NCBI RefSeq assembly: GCF_011777495.1
Contig: NZ_JAATJS010000006.1
Coordinates: 62,001-126,000, forward strand
Origin: Microvirga terricola
GTDB lineage: Bacteria; Pseudomonadota; Alphaproteobacteria; Rhizobiales; Beijerinckiaceae
Reading direction: 5' to 3'
Length of the DNA: 64,000 nucleotides
Part shown: in pieces, positions 55,431-63,899 of the stretch
Layout of the letters: every line of letters begins with the position of its first letter
How positions within the stretch are numbered: the stretch's first letter is position 1
Program-made: the position numbers and the translations under genes
The notes under the pieces: model-generated
Database searches by the model: none
Told to the model about the DNA's origin: nothing
The model's input: only the letters and a program-made list of their open reading frames with translations

Positions 55431-55856
55431 TTAAACGCGCGCAGGCAGGCTGCGGATCAACTCGGCGAGGGCAGGTTCGAGCACCTGATGCGCCGCTTCT
55501 TCCACCTCGAACCATTGCGTCTGGCGCTGGCCTTTTTCGCGCCAGGACTCGAGCTGCTTGGAGACTTCGAGCGGATAAACCTCGACACGGCACAGGTCGA
55601 AATGCTTGGAGCGGCGTTTCCAATAATCATAGAAGCCGAGCGGCTCCTGCTTGATTTCGCCTTTAACGCCTGCTTCCTCCGCAGCTTCTTGCTCCGCTGC
55701 TTTGTAGGGTTTTTTGCCCTTCATCGGCCAACCCTTGGGAATCAGCCAGCGCCGCGTCTCGCGTGACGTCACGAGCAGCACTTCGATCCTTCCGTCCTTG
55801 ATCCGGAAAGGCAGCGCGGCAACCTGGCTGAATTCTTCTTTTGGTGTCCGTGGCAT
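55431..55856 (-). CDS. Nudix hydrolase (diphosphoinositol-polyphosphate-phosphohydrolase-like)
   Basis: 141 residues from the ATG at 55856. RRWLIPKGWPMKGKKPYKAA and QEAAEEAGVKG form the Nudix box, where the usual Arg of REUXEE is Gln; the EEAG metal-binding glutamates remain. The WLIPKG context matches the small DIPP-type subfamily that cleaves diadenosine or inositol polyphosphates. The frame continues to 55973, but those residues look non-coding. Confidence 0.85.
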   Translation of the reverse strand: MPRTPKEEFSQVAALPFRIKDGRIEVLLVTSRETRRWLIPKGWPMKGKKPYKAAEQEAAEEAGVKGEIKQEPLGFYDYWKRRSKHFDLCRVEVYPLEVSKQLESWREKGQRQTQWFEVEEAAHQVLEPALAELIRSLPARV

Positions 55857-56038
55857 TCGATAAGATGGGGATTTATGGTGTGCAGCGGTCGAGCCTAGTT
55901 GATTGGAGCCGGCTAATAAAGAATCAATTGAACCAATGTGACGGCTTTTGCGCCTTCCGTGCGCTTGGTCCACTGCATTTTAACAGACAAAGATGAATGT
56001 CACGCGACAGACCGCGGGCATTCCGGATGGGGGAATCC

Positions 56039-56833
56039 ATGATGCATGACGGCTTGGAAACGAGATTTGCCGCGGCTTGCGCCATTGCCCGCGAGGCGGG
56101 AGTTCTGGCGCGCAAGCGCTTTCTCGAACGGCCCCGCTCACAACGTCCCGACTTCAAAGGGCCGCAGGATTTTCTGACTGCGACCGACGCGGAGGTGGAG
56201 CAACTCATCCGCGGTCGCCTGAATGAACTTCTGCCGAACGACGCGTTCTTCGGAGAGGAAGGCGGCGGCTCGTTCGAGCGCGATGTGTGGGTGGTGGACC
56301 CCATCGACGGCACGGCGAATTTCGCACGCGGCATCCCGCATTTCGCGATTTCCATTGCCTTCGTGCGCGACAACCGCACCGAGATCGGCGTGGTCTACAA
56401 CGTCATGCAGGACGAGCTTTACACGGCGCAGCGAGGGCGTGGCGCCTTCATTAACGGCGAGAAAATCCGCGTCAGCGGCCTTGCCGACATCCGCCAGGCC
56501 ACCGTCGAGGCCGGGTGGTCCACCCGCCTGCCGCGCGATCCCTACATCGCCCTCGTCGATCGGCTGAAGGCTGCAGGCGTCAACGTGCGCCGCGCGGGCT
56601 CGGGCACGCTCGGCCTCGCTTATGTCGCGGACGGGCGCATTGACGCCTATTGCGAACTGCACATCAATTCGTGGGACGTGCTGGCAGGCCTGCTCATCAT
56701 CGAAGAGGCTGGCGGCTGGGCCAACAACTTCCTGGCGAAGGATGGGTTGCGCAAGGGCAACCCCGTGCTGGCTTGCACGCCGGAACTCGCGGAAGCCGTG
56801 ATCGCCGCGACGGGCATCGCCAAGGAACCGTGA
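56039..56833 (+). CDS. Inositol-monophosphatase family phosphatase
   Basis: 264-aa metal-dependent phosphatase. Motifs in order: DFLTATDAEVEQLI, FFGEEGGG (metal Glu), WVVDPIDGTANFARGIPHF (the DPIDGT metal site) and CELHINSWDVLAGLLIIEEAGG (WD motif). Substrates of this family include inositol-1-P, histidinol-P and fructose-1,6-bisP; sequence does not decide. The ATG at 56039 has GGGGGA upstream. Confidence 0.92.
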   Translation: MMHDGLETRFAAACAIAREAGVLARKRFLERPRSQRPDFKGPQDFLTATDAEVEQLIRGRLNELLPNDAFFGEEGGGSFERDVWVVDPIDGTANFARGIPHFAISIAFVRDNRTEIGVVYNVMQDELYTAQRGRGAFINGEKIRVSGLADIRQATVEAGWSTRLPRDPYIALVDRLKAAGVNVRRAGSGTLGLAYVADGRIDAYCELHINSWDVLAGLLIIEEAGGWANNFLAKDGLRKGNPVLACTPELAEAVIAATGIAKEP

Positions 56834-56853
56834 ACGATTCACGAATGTCGAAG

Positions 56854-56905
56854 CGGCCCGAATTTGGAACACGATGGAACGCTCCATGCACCAAATTCGG
56901 GGCCG
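56854..56905. repeat. Long nested inverted repeat after the phosphatase gene
   Basis: CGGCCCGAATTTGG (56854-56867) pairs with CCAAATTCGGGGCCG (56891-56905) with one bulged G; inside it ATGGA-ACGC-TCCAT forms a second stem. No T-tract follows. It may be a terminator-like hairpin or an intergenic repeat. Confidence 0.6.
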
Positions 56906-57062
56906 GATCGGCGCGCTTCGATCCACAAGCGCTACCGCCAAAAATCCTTTGATTTCAACGATGTGTCGGAAACCTTCGCAAATCCCTTGACCCGAGGGCG
57001 CATTGGATGGAGCTTAGCCGACACAAGAAAAGAAAAGTCATTGTGACGCTGGGAGGATGACA

Positions 57063-58109
57063 ATGAAACTTCGCACGAAATTCGTAGCCGCGACGATGCT
57101 CGCGGGCGCTGTGAGCGCCTTCTCATTCCTGTCCGCAGGTGCGGCGCAGGCTCAGGGAGCGCTCGTCATGTATTGCGGCGTCCAGGAGGAATGGTGCCGC
57201 GCCATGGTGAACGCCTTCGAGCGCGACACCGGCATCAAGGTCGCCATGACCCGCAAGAGCTCCGGCGAGATCTATGCGCAGGTGAAGGCGGAAGCCGCCA
57301 ACCCGCGTGCAGACATCTGGTGGGGCGGCACCGGCGACCCGCACATGCAGGCGGCCGAGGAAGGCCTGACCCAGGAGTACAAGTCGCCCAAGCTCGGCGA
57401 GTTGCAGGACTGGGCCGTGCGCCAGTGGGAGCAGTCGAAGAACCGCGCCATCGGCATTTACTCCGGCGCCCTCGGCTTCGGCTACAACACCGAACTCATC
57501 AAGTCGAAGGGCGTTCCGGAGCCGAAGTGCTGGGCCGACCTCCTCAACACGAAGTTGAAGGACGAGGTGCAGATGGCGGACCCGAACTCGTCCGGCACGG
57601 CCTATACGCTTCTCGCGACGGTCATTCAGCTCATGGGCGAGGACAAGGGTTTCGAATACCTCAAGGGCCTGCACAAGAACGTCAACCAGTACACCAAGTC
57701 GGGCGCGGCTCCGGCGAAGGCAATGGCGCTGGGTGAAACCACCGTCGGCGTCGCCTTCATGCACGACATCGTCACGATGGTCGTGGACAAGGCCCCGATC
57801 AAGGTCGTCGCGCCGTGCGAAGGCACCGGCTACGAGATCGGCTCCATGTCGATCGTCAAGGGTGCGAAGAACCTCGAAAACGCGCAGAAGTTCTATGACT
57901 GGGCGCTGACCCCGGCCGCGCAGAAGCTTGGCGCGGAAGCCAAATCCTATCAGGTGCCGTCCAACAAGGCGACGCCGGTCCCGCCGGAAGCGCCGAAGCT
58001 CAGCGAGATCAAGCTGATCAACTTCGACTTCGCGAAGTACGGCTCGTCGGACGAGCGCAAGCGCCTCCTGTCCAAGTGGGACAACGAGGTGAAGAACCTG
58101 CCGAAATAG
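57063..58109 (+). CDS. Iron(III) ABC transporter substrate-binding protein (AfuA/FbpA-like)
   Basis: 348-residue periplasmic protein with signal peptide (LRTKFVAATMLAGAVSAFSFLSAGAAQAQ). The mature part LVMYCGVQEEWCRAMVNAFERDTGIKV and VKAEAANPRADIWWGGTGDPH match the extracellular iron-binding type 1 family (AfuA, FutA, FbpA), though some relatives bind phosphorylated sugars or thiamine. It starts at the second ATG (57063), six bases after GGGAGG. It heads the operon with permease and ATPase; a hairpin separates it from the permease gene. Confidence 0.88.
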   Translation: MKLRTKFVAATMLAGAVSAFSFLSAGAAQAQGALVMYCGVQEEWCRAMVNAFERDTGIKVAMTRKSSGEIYAQVKAEAANPRADIWWGGTGDPHMQAAEEGLTQEYKSPKLGELQDWAVRQWEQSKNRAIGIYSGALGFGYNTELIKSKGVPEPKCWADLLNTKLKDEVQMADPNSSGTAYTLLATVIQLMGEDKGFEYLKGLHKNVNQYTKSGAAPAKAMALGETTVGVAFMHDIVTMVVDKAPIKVVAPCEGTGYEIGSMSIVKGAKNLENAQKFYDWALTPAAQKLGAEAKSYQVPSNKATPVPPEAPKLSEIKLINFDFAKYGSSDERKRLLSKWDNEVKNLPK

Positions 58110-58128
58110 TCGGTTTCGACTGCATTCC

Positions 58129-58169
58129 CGGCGAACCGGATTTTCGATCCGGTTCGCCGATCTCTTTTT
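58129..58169 (+). terminator. Hairpin terminator/attenuator between binding protein and permease
   Basis: Thirteen-pair stem CGGCGAACCGGAT / ATCCGGTTCGCCG (58129-58141, 58147-58159) followed by ATCTCTTTTT. It lies 20 bp after the binding-protein stop. Such partial terminators let the binding protein be made in excess over the membrane parts. Confidence 0.85.
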
Positions 58170-58290
58170 GCATCGTCAGAGGAGGCGTTGTCAGCGAGCC
58201 CTATCGGCCGCCGACTGGCGCTTCCGCATAAGGTTCATTCCAGAACGGGTTCTGATTTGAAGCCGCTCTGGCTGTTACGCGAGAATTGAT

Positions 58291-60465
58291 ATGTCACGAG
58301 CCGCACTTGGCTGGGTCGTCCTGGGCTGGATCGGGTACGCCCTCCTTCCCTGGTACGGTTTTGAGCGCGCCGACGTTCCCGGCCTCACCGGATCGGGGCT
58401 TGTGCTTGGAGTAAAGGGCGCGTGGTGGCTTTTACCGATCATCGCGCCACTTCTGATGGCGCTGCGGCCGACCTTCGGCTCCGCGCCTCGTTCCGAGAGC
58501 GACTGGCTCATCGCGTCCGGCGTTCTGGGCCTCGCCCTCGTGATCCTGCAGGGCTTCACTATCGGCCTCAACGGCTGGACGCTCGATCTTCTCAAAAACC
58601 TCTTCGGTGCGCCGGGGCCGCGCCAGGCCGGCATGGGTTACGGTGGCGCACTCTCCTCGACCGCGTTCCTCATCGTTCTCTGTCACGGCCTTGCGGCGCG
58701 CGGCTGGTGCCGCGGCGACGCCTTCGTAACGTCGTCTATCGGCATCGTCCTCGCACTCATCATCGTCTTCGTGTTCTTCCCCGTGAGCACCATTCTGGCG
58801 AGCGCATTTGCCGACAACAAAGGCAATTTCGCCCCAATGGAATTCGTCGCGAAGTTTCTTGACCGGTCGATCTGGGGTCTTGACTGCGTGACCAGCGACC
58901 TGCGCTGTGGCGTGGCGTGGAACACCCTTTTTCTCGGCATTCTCGTCGCCTTCGGCACGACGCTGCTCGGCCTCGCCTTCGCGCTGATCGCGACCCGCAC
59001 CGGCTTCAAATTCAAGAAGCTGCTTCGCGTGATGAGCGTCCTGCCCATCATCACGCCTCCCTTCGTAATCGGCCTTGCGCTGATTCTGCTGTTCGGGCGC
59101 TCCGGCGCCTTATCGGCGGCGCTTTACGAATGGTTCGGCATTCCGCGTTCTCGCTGGATCTACGGCTTGCCGGGCGTCTTCATCGCGCAGCTTCTTGCTT
59201 TCACACCCATCGCTTTCCTTGTTCTCATCGGCGTCGTGCAGGGCATCAGCCCGACGCTGGAGGAAGCCTCGCAAACGCTGCGCGCCAAGAGCTGGACGAC
59301 CTTCATTACCGTCACGTTGCCGCTGATGCGCCCCGGCCTCGCCAACGCGTTCCTCCTCGGCTTCGTGGAAAGCCTCGCAGACTTCGGCAACCCGCTGGTT
59401 CTCGGCGGCAATTATGAAGTGCTGTCGACCAAGATCTTCTTCGCCGTCGTCGGCGCACAGCAGGATCAGGGGCGCGCGGCCGTGCTCTCCATCATCCTGT
59501 TAGCCTTCACGCTCGGTGCGTTCTGGCTGCAGCATGCGTGGCTCGGCAAGAAGGTTTACACCACCGTCACCGGCAAGGGCGACGCGGGCATTCCGCTGCC
59601 CCTCCCCCGCCGCGTCGCCGCCGCGTCCTATCTCACGGCGATCCCGTGGGCGCTGTTCACGGTGGCGATTTATGCGATCATCGTGATCGGCGCGTTCGTG
59701 CGCTCCATGGGCCGCGACTACACGCCGACGCTCGACCACTTCATTACGGCGTTCCGCGTCGAGCGCGCGGATTGGGGTATCTATTTCTCCGGTTCGGCGT
59801 GGAACTCGTTTTTCGCTACGGTGAAGGTGGCCGCGCTCTCAGCCCCCCTTACCGCCGCCATCGGCCTATTGACCGCCTATCTCCTGACGCGCCAGCGCTT
59901 CTCCGGCCAGCGCGCGTTCGAGTTCGGCACACTGTTGAGCTTCGCCATTCCGGGCACCGTTGTCGGCGTGTCCTACATTCTCGCCTTCAACGTGCCACCC
60001 ATCGAGATCACCGGCACCGGTTTCGTTCTCGTGATGTGCTTCGTCTTCCGCAACATGCCGGTCGGCGTGCGCTCAGGCATCGCCACGTTGAGCCAGATCG
60101 ACAAGAGCCTGGACGAGGCCTCGCTCACTCTGGGCGCTCGCTCCTTCACCACCATGCGCCGCGTGGTGCTGCCGCTGCTTCGCCCGGCCATCGTCGCCTC
60201 GCTGGTTTATTCCTTCGTGCGCGCGATGACCGCGGTCAGCGCCGTGATCTTCCTCGTCACCGCCGAGTACAACATGGCGACGACTTACATCGTCGGTCGC
60301 GTCGAGGCGGGCGAGTTCGGTCTCGCAATCGCCTATTCCACCGCGCTGATCTTCGTCATGCTGCTCGCCATCGTCGCGATCCAGCTTGCGGTCGGCGAGC
60401 GGCGCCTCGGGCGCCGCAGCGCCAGCGCCAACACCTCTCCTGTTGCGGTCCAAGCCACGCCATGA
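58291..60465 (+). CDS. Iron ABC transporter permease (fused double FbpB-like)
   Basis: 724 residues with two binding-protein-dependent-permease domains in one chain, the FbpB/AfuB pattern. EAA loops: LEEASQTLRAKSWTTFITVTLPLMRPG (about 330) and LDEASLTLGARSFTTMRRVVLPLLRP (about 605), each with the conserved Gly replaced or shifted as in this family. About 14 helices. The stop overlaps the ATPase start (ATGA). Confidence 0.92.
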   Translation: MSRAALGWVVLGWIGYALLPWYGFERADVPGLTGSGLVLGVKGAWWLLPIIAPLLMALRPTFGSAPRSESDWLIASGVLGLALVILQGFTIGLNGWTLDLLKNLFGAPGPRQAGMGYGGALSSTAFLIVLCHGLAARGWCRGDAFVTSSIGIVLALIIVFVFFPVSTILASAFADNKGNFAPMEFVAKFLDRSIWGLDCVTSDLRCGVAWNTLFLGILVAFGTTLLGLAFALIATRTGFKFKKLLRVMSVLPIITPPFVIGLALILLFGRSGALSAALYEWFGIPRSRWIYGLPGVFIAQLLAFTPIAFLVLIGVVQGISPTLEEASQTLRAKSWTTFITVTLPLMRPGLANAFLLGFVESLADFGNPLVLGGNYEVLSTKIFFAVVGAQQDQGRAAVLSIILLAFTLGAFWLQHAWLGKKVYTTVTGKGDAGIPLPLPRRVAAASYLTAIPWALFTVAIYAIIVIGAFVRSMGRDYTPTLDHFITAFRVERADWGIYFSGSAWNSFFATVKVAALSAPLTAAIGLLTAYLLTRQRFSGQRAFEFGTLLSFAIPGTVVGVSYILAFNVPPIEITGTGFVLVMCFVFRNMPVGVRSGIATLSQIDKSLDEASLTLGARSFTTMRRVVLPLLRPAIVASLVYSFVRAMTAVSAVIFLVTAEYNMATTYIVGRVEAGEFGLAIAYSTALIFVMLLAIVAIQLAVGERRLGRRSASANTSPVAVQATP

Positions 60466-61568
60466 ACCAAATGAACACCTCCCCCACCCGCTCCGGCGCA
60501 TCCAAGAAGCAGGCTGCCTCGGTCGAATTCCGCAATGTGACGAAGCGCTATGGCGGCGTAACCGCCGTGGATAGCGTGTCCTTCACCATCGAGCCGGGCA
60601 AGCTCGTGACGCTGCTCGGTCCCTCTGGCTGCGGCAAGACGACGACCTTGCGCATGATCGCGGGCCTCGAAATGGCGAGCGAGGGACAGATCCTCATCGG
60701 CGGTCGGGATGTAACGAACCTTTCCGCCGCCGACCGCGATGTCAGCATGGTGTTCCAGTCCTACGCGCTGTTCCCACACATGTCGGTGCTGGAGAACGTC
60801 GCCTACGGGCCGTCCGTGCAGGGCGCATCCCGCAAGGACGCCGAGGCGATGGCGATGGAAAAGCTCGGCCTTGTCGGCCTCAAAGGACTTGAGCGCCGCG
60901 CACCGTCCGAACTTTCGGGCGGTCAACAGCAGCGCGTTGCTGTCGCCCGCGCGCTGGTGCTGGAGCCGCAAGTGTTGCTGTTCGACGAGCCTCTGTCGAA
61001 CCTCGACGCCAAGCTGCGCCGGAGGGTGCGCGAAGACATCCGTGAACTGCAACAGAGCCTCAACCTCACCGTGGCTTATGTCACGCACGATCAGGAAGAA
61101 GCGCTCGCCGTTTCCGACCGCATCATCGTCATGTCCAACGCGCGCATCGCCCAATCCGGCACGCCACGCGAGCTTTACGAGGAACCCGCCGACCTGTTCG
61201 TGGCCGACTTCATCGGCGATGCGAACATTCTCGGCGGCACCATCACGGGCATTGAGGGCGCTAGCGCGCAGGTGAAGATTGATACGCTCAGTCTCAGCCT
61301 GCCCCATCGCGGCGCGGCTCCCGGTGCGGTCAAGCTCGCCGTGCGGCCCGATGCCATTCTGCTGAACGAAACACCGCAACCCTCCGCCATTGCCGGGCAC
61401 ATCCGGAAGGCGTCGTATCTCGGCACGCAGATCGAGTATGATGTCGAGACCGCCATCGGCAATCTCTTCGTCGTCCAGTATGGCCGCACGCAACCTATCG
61501 AAATCGGCAAGGCGGTGGGCGTGACGTTCGAAACGCAGCGCGGCGTCGCCATCGTCCCCGGCGCGTAA
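60462..61568 (+). CDS. Iron ABC transporter ATP-binding protein (AfuC/FbpC-like)
   Basis: 368-aa ATPase. Walker A LLGPSGCGKTTTLRMIAG, Q-loop VFQSYALFPHMSV, signature LSGGQQQRVAVARALV, Walker B VLLFDEPLSNLDAKLR and H-loop VTHDQEEAL are intact; the C-terminal 120 residues are a TOBE regulatory domain. It energises the permease upstream. Start overlaps the permease stop. Confidence 0.95.
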   Translation: MNQMNTSPTRSGASKKQAASVEFRNVTKRYGGVTAVDSVSFTIEPGKLVTLLGPSGCGKTTTLRMIAGLEMASEGQILIGGRDVTNLSAADRDVSMVFQSYALFPHMSVLENVAYGPSVQGASRKDAEAMAMEKLGLVGLKGLERRAPSELSGGQQQRVAVARALVLEPQVLLFDEPLSNLDAKLRRRVREDIRELQQSLNLTVAYVTHDQEEALAVSDRIIVMSNARIAQSGTPRELYEEPADLFVADFIGDANILGGTITGIEGASAQVKIDTLSLSLPHRGAAPGAVKLAVRPDAILLNETPQPSAIAGHIRKASYLGTQIEYDVETAIGNLFVVQYGRTQPIEIGKAVGVTFETQRGVAIVPGA

Positions 61569-61684
61569 CGCTCACCCAACACATCTTCGCGTTGAAACGG
61601 GCGTCAAAGCTTTCATTTGACGTCCGTGTTTTTGCGTCCCAGAAGATCCCCGATACAGCCCGGCCTACTCTTTCGCGAGGCGAC

Positions 61685-62347
61685 ATGCCCCTCAAAGCCC
61701 TGATCTTCGACATGGATGGAACGCTCGTGCACAGCGATCCGGTCCACTTGCGCGCGTTTGCCGAGATCCTGGGGCCCGAGGGCATCGAGATCACTGACGA
61801 GCTTTATCGCTCGTCCATCATCGGCCACACGAACGAGTCGATTTTTGCCAAGCTGCTGCCGCATCTTCCGATCGCGGAGCATGAGGCCTATGCCGACCGC
61901 AAGGAGGCCGCGTTCCGGCGTCTCGCCCTGGATTTGGAACCACTGGAGGGGCTGTCCGAGCTTTTGGACTGGGCCGAACAGCGCGACATCGAGATCGGCC
62001 TCGTCACCAACGCCCCGCTTCTGAACGCCACGCATATGCTGGACGTTTTGAACCTGACACATCGCTTTCAGGTGAAGATCACCATCGACCAGGTCGAGCG
62101 CGGCAAGCCGGACCCGCTGCCATATCTGACCGCTCTGGAGCGCTTCGGCATTCGCGCTGAGGAAGCCATCGCATTCGAGGATTCGCCTTCCGGCATGAAG
62201 GCGGCGAAGGGCGCAGGCTTGTTTTCCTTCGGCGTTCTCACCGGCGTGCCGCCCGAAGAACTGCTGACGCTTGGCGCGGACAGCACCATCGAGACTTTCA
62301 AGGACCGCGCGTTGTGGGACGTGCTGGAGCGCAGACTCGCCGCGTAA
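61685..62347 (+). CDS. HAD-superfamily phosphatase (beta-phosphoglucomutase/phosphoglycolate-phosphatase-like)
   Basis: 220 residues from the ATG at 61685. Motif I LIFDMDGTLVHSDPVH with two catalytic Asp, motif II LVTNAP, motif III ERGKPDPLPYLTAL (Lys) and motif IV AIAFEDSPSGMKAAKGAG are complete; a helical cap is inserted after motif I. Substrate unknown (sugar phosphate or phosphoglycolate likely). Located about 115 bp after the iron-transport operon. Confidence 0.9.
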   Translation: MPLKALIFDMDGTLVHSDPVHLRAFAEILGPEGIEITDELYRSSIIGHTNESIFAKLLPHLPIAEHEAYADRKEAAFRRLALDLEPLEGLSELLDWAEQRDIEIGLVTNAPLLNATHMLDVLNLTHRFQVKITIDQVERGKPDPLPYLTALERFGIRAEEAIAFEDSPSGMKAAKGAGLFSFGVLTGVPPEELLTLGADSTIETFKDRALWDVLERRLAA

Positions 62348-62350
62348 GCA

Positions 62351-62749
62351 TCACGCCGCGTCGGATTGCCGCTCCAGCTCGCTAGCATGCGCCTCGTCGA
62401 AACGATGGCGCGCTTCCAGAATCTGGTCGCGATTTGTGATGGCCCAGGCCCCGAGTTCACGCACGGTCTTGAGCAGAGAGCAACCCAGCCCTGTGAGCTG
62501 GTAATCCACCCGCGGCGGAATGGTGGGATAGACCGTGCGCGTCACGAGGCCGTCACGCTCGAGACTACGCACCGTCAGGGTGAGCATTCGCTGAGAGATT
62601 CCCGCGACGAGGCGGCGCAACTCATTGAAGCGCTTAGGCCCGTCGCCAAGCTGCGCGACAACCTGGACGCTCCACTTGTCTCCAACGCGTGAGAGAATTT
62701 CGGTCACGGTCCGGCAATTGCTAGGCACATGGGTGTGACTGGGTGACAA
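62351..62749 (-). CDS. HxlR-family transcriptional regulator
   Basis: 132 residues. Winged helix with SRVGDKWSVQVVAQLGDGPKRFNELRR and GISQRMLTLTVRSLERDGLVTRTVYPTIPPRVDY, the HxlR/YodB signature, and an N-terminal Cys (SNCRTVTEIL) like the redox-sensing Cys of YodB/HypR/QorR. It starts with TTG at 62749, supported by AGGAGG. It diverges from an FMN reductase gene and likely controls it in response to electrophiles or quinones. Confidence 0.9.
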   Translation of the reverse strand: MSPSHTHVPSNCRTVTEILSRVGDKWSVQVVAQLGDGPKRFNELRRLVAGISQRMLTLTVRSLERDGLVTRTVYPTIPPRVDYQLTGLGCSLLKTVRELGAWAITNRDQILEARHRFDEAHASELERQSDAA

Positions 62750-62853
62750 GAAAGTGCCTCCTTGCGGCTCGCTCTGAAAGTTACCTAATGAGCCTCGGTT
62801 ACAAAGCGGAACTTAAGAACTGTTCCGCCCGAGTGCAAATGTCAGGAGTTCCG

Positions 62854-63456
62854 ATGTCGCTCAAGCTTCACACCGTGATCGCCAGCACACGCCCGGGCCG
62901 CGTCGGCCCCGGCATCGCGAAGTGGTTCAACGACTATGTCGGCGAGCACGGTAAATTCGATCCCAAGCTGGTAGACTTGGCTGATTTCAACCTGCCGATC
63001 CTCGACGAGCCCGCGCATCCGCGACTGCAGCAATACACCAAGGATCACACCAAGTCCTGGTCCGAGAGCGTGAAGTCGGCGGACGCCTTCGTGTTCGTGA
63101 TACCGGAATACAACTACGGCCCGCCTCCGTCGCTTGTGAACGCGCTGAACTATCTCGTGCTCGAATGGCACTACGCGCCGGTGGGCTTTGTGAGCTACGG
63201 CGGTATTTCCGGGGGTCTTCGCTCTGCCCAAGCCATCAAGCCGCTGGTGAGCACGCTCAAGATGATGGCAATCCCGGAAGGTGTGCCGCTGCCGATGGTT
63301 TTTGGCCAGCTCGACGAACAGAAGAATTTCAAGGCGGAAGACATTCATCGCACGTCAGCCAAGGCCATGCTCGATGAGCTGCACCGTTGGGCCGAGGTGC
63401 TCCAGCCCCTTCGTGCCCCCGTCAAAGCCCCTGCATCGACAAAAGCGGCGGCGTAA
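62854..63456 (+). CDS. NADPH-dependent FMN reductase family protein
   Basis: 200-aa flavodoxin-like enzyme: LHTVIASTRPGRVGPGIAKWF (FMN phosphate loop), LADFNLPILDEP, FVFVIPEYNYGPPPSLVNALNYL and FVSYGGISGGLRSAQ are characteristic. Expected to reduce FMN, quinones or azo/nitro compounds. The ATG at 62854 has AGGAG six bases upstream; the longer frame to 62743 is rejected. Paired with the HxlR regulator. Confidence 0.9.
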   Translation: MSLKLHTVIASTRPGRVGPGIAKWFNDYVGEHGKFDPKLVDLADFNLPILDEPAHPRLQQYTKDHTKSWSESVKSADAFVFVIPEYNYGPPPSLVNALNYLVLEWHYAPVGFVSYGGISGGLRSAQAIKPLVSTLKMMAIPEGVPLPMVFGQLDEQKNFKAEDIHRTSAKAMLDELHRWAEVLQPLRAPVKAPASTKAAA

Positions 63457-63476
63457 GAAAGCAGAACCAGAAAAAA

Positions 63477-63503
63477 GCCGCCGGCTCGACCGGCGGCTTT
63501 TTT
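63477..63503 (+). terminator. Rho-independent terminator
   Basis: GCCGCCGG-CTCGA-CCGGCGGC stem (63477-63497) followed by TTTTTT, and preceded by AAAAAA, so it could work in both directions. It lies 21 bp after the FMN reductase stop. Confidence 0.92.
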
Positions 63504-63583
63504 CTTGAATGCACCTCAACCGGGGCGTGAGCCCCGCACCGATTGCGTATAAGCCGCCCCAAAGGCCTCCGCCCATTTGACTC

Positions 63584-63600
63584 ATCCCCTCCCGGGGGAT
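63584..63600 (+). promoter_or_regulatory. RcnR/DmeR-type operator candidate
   Basis: ATCCCC-TCCCG-GGGGAT is an inverted repeat with AT-flanked C/G tracts, the form known for RcnR- and DmeR-type nickel/cobalt repressor sites. It ends 11 bp before the repressor start codon, so autoregulation is likely. Confidence 0.6.
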
Positions 63601-63611
63601 AGGTGTTGGGT

Positions 63612-63887
63612 ATGAGCAACCATGCCCATCAAAGCCACCCCGAGATCGCCAAGCGCTTGAAACGTGCGGAGGGCCACCTTCGCAGCGTCATCGAGATGAT
63701 TGAATCCGGCAGGCCGTGCCTCGACGTCGCGCAGCAGCTTCACGCCGTCGAAAAGGCCATCGTGCAGGCGAAGAAAACGCTGATCCAGGATCATCTGGAC
63801 CATTGCCTTGAAAACACCGTCGGCCAATTGCCGCGCTCGCAGCGCCAATCGATCGACGAGTTCAAGGCCATTACCAAGTATCTTTAA
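63612..63887 (+). CDS. Nickel/cobalt-sensing CsoR/RcnR-family repressor (DmeR-like)
   Basis: 91 residues from the ATG at 63612, an all-helical CsoR-family fold. The start MSNHAHQSHPEI has several His, RLKRAEGHLRSVIEMIESGRPCLDV carries the conserved Cys (about C36), and LIQDHLDHCLENTV the His/Cys ligands (about H61, H64). The His-rich N-terminus and W-X-Y-Z ligands fit a nickel/cobalt sensor more than copper. It is followed after 12 bp by an RcnA-like exporter, its expected target. Confidence 0.9.
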   Translation: MSNHAHQSHPEIAKRLKRAEGHLRSVIEMIESGRPCLDVAQQLHAVEKAIVQAKKTLIQDHLDHCLENTVGQLPRSQRQSIDEFKAITKYL

Positions 63888-63899
63888 GAGACGAAGCCG

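Noticed and set aside
59538-60461. N-terminal extension of the iron ABC ATPase
   Set aside because: The frame is open through the permease gene but reads as Arg/His-rich shadow; the real start is the ATG at 60462 that overlaps the permease stop.
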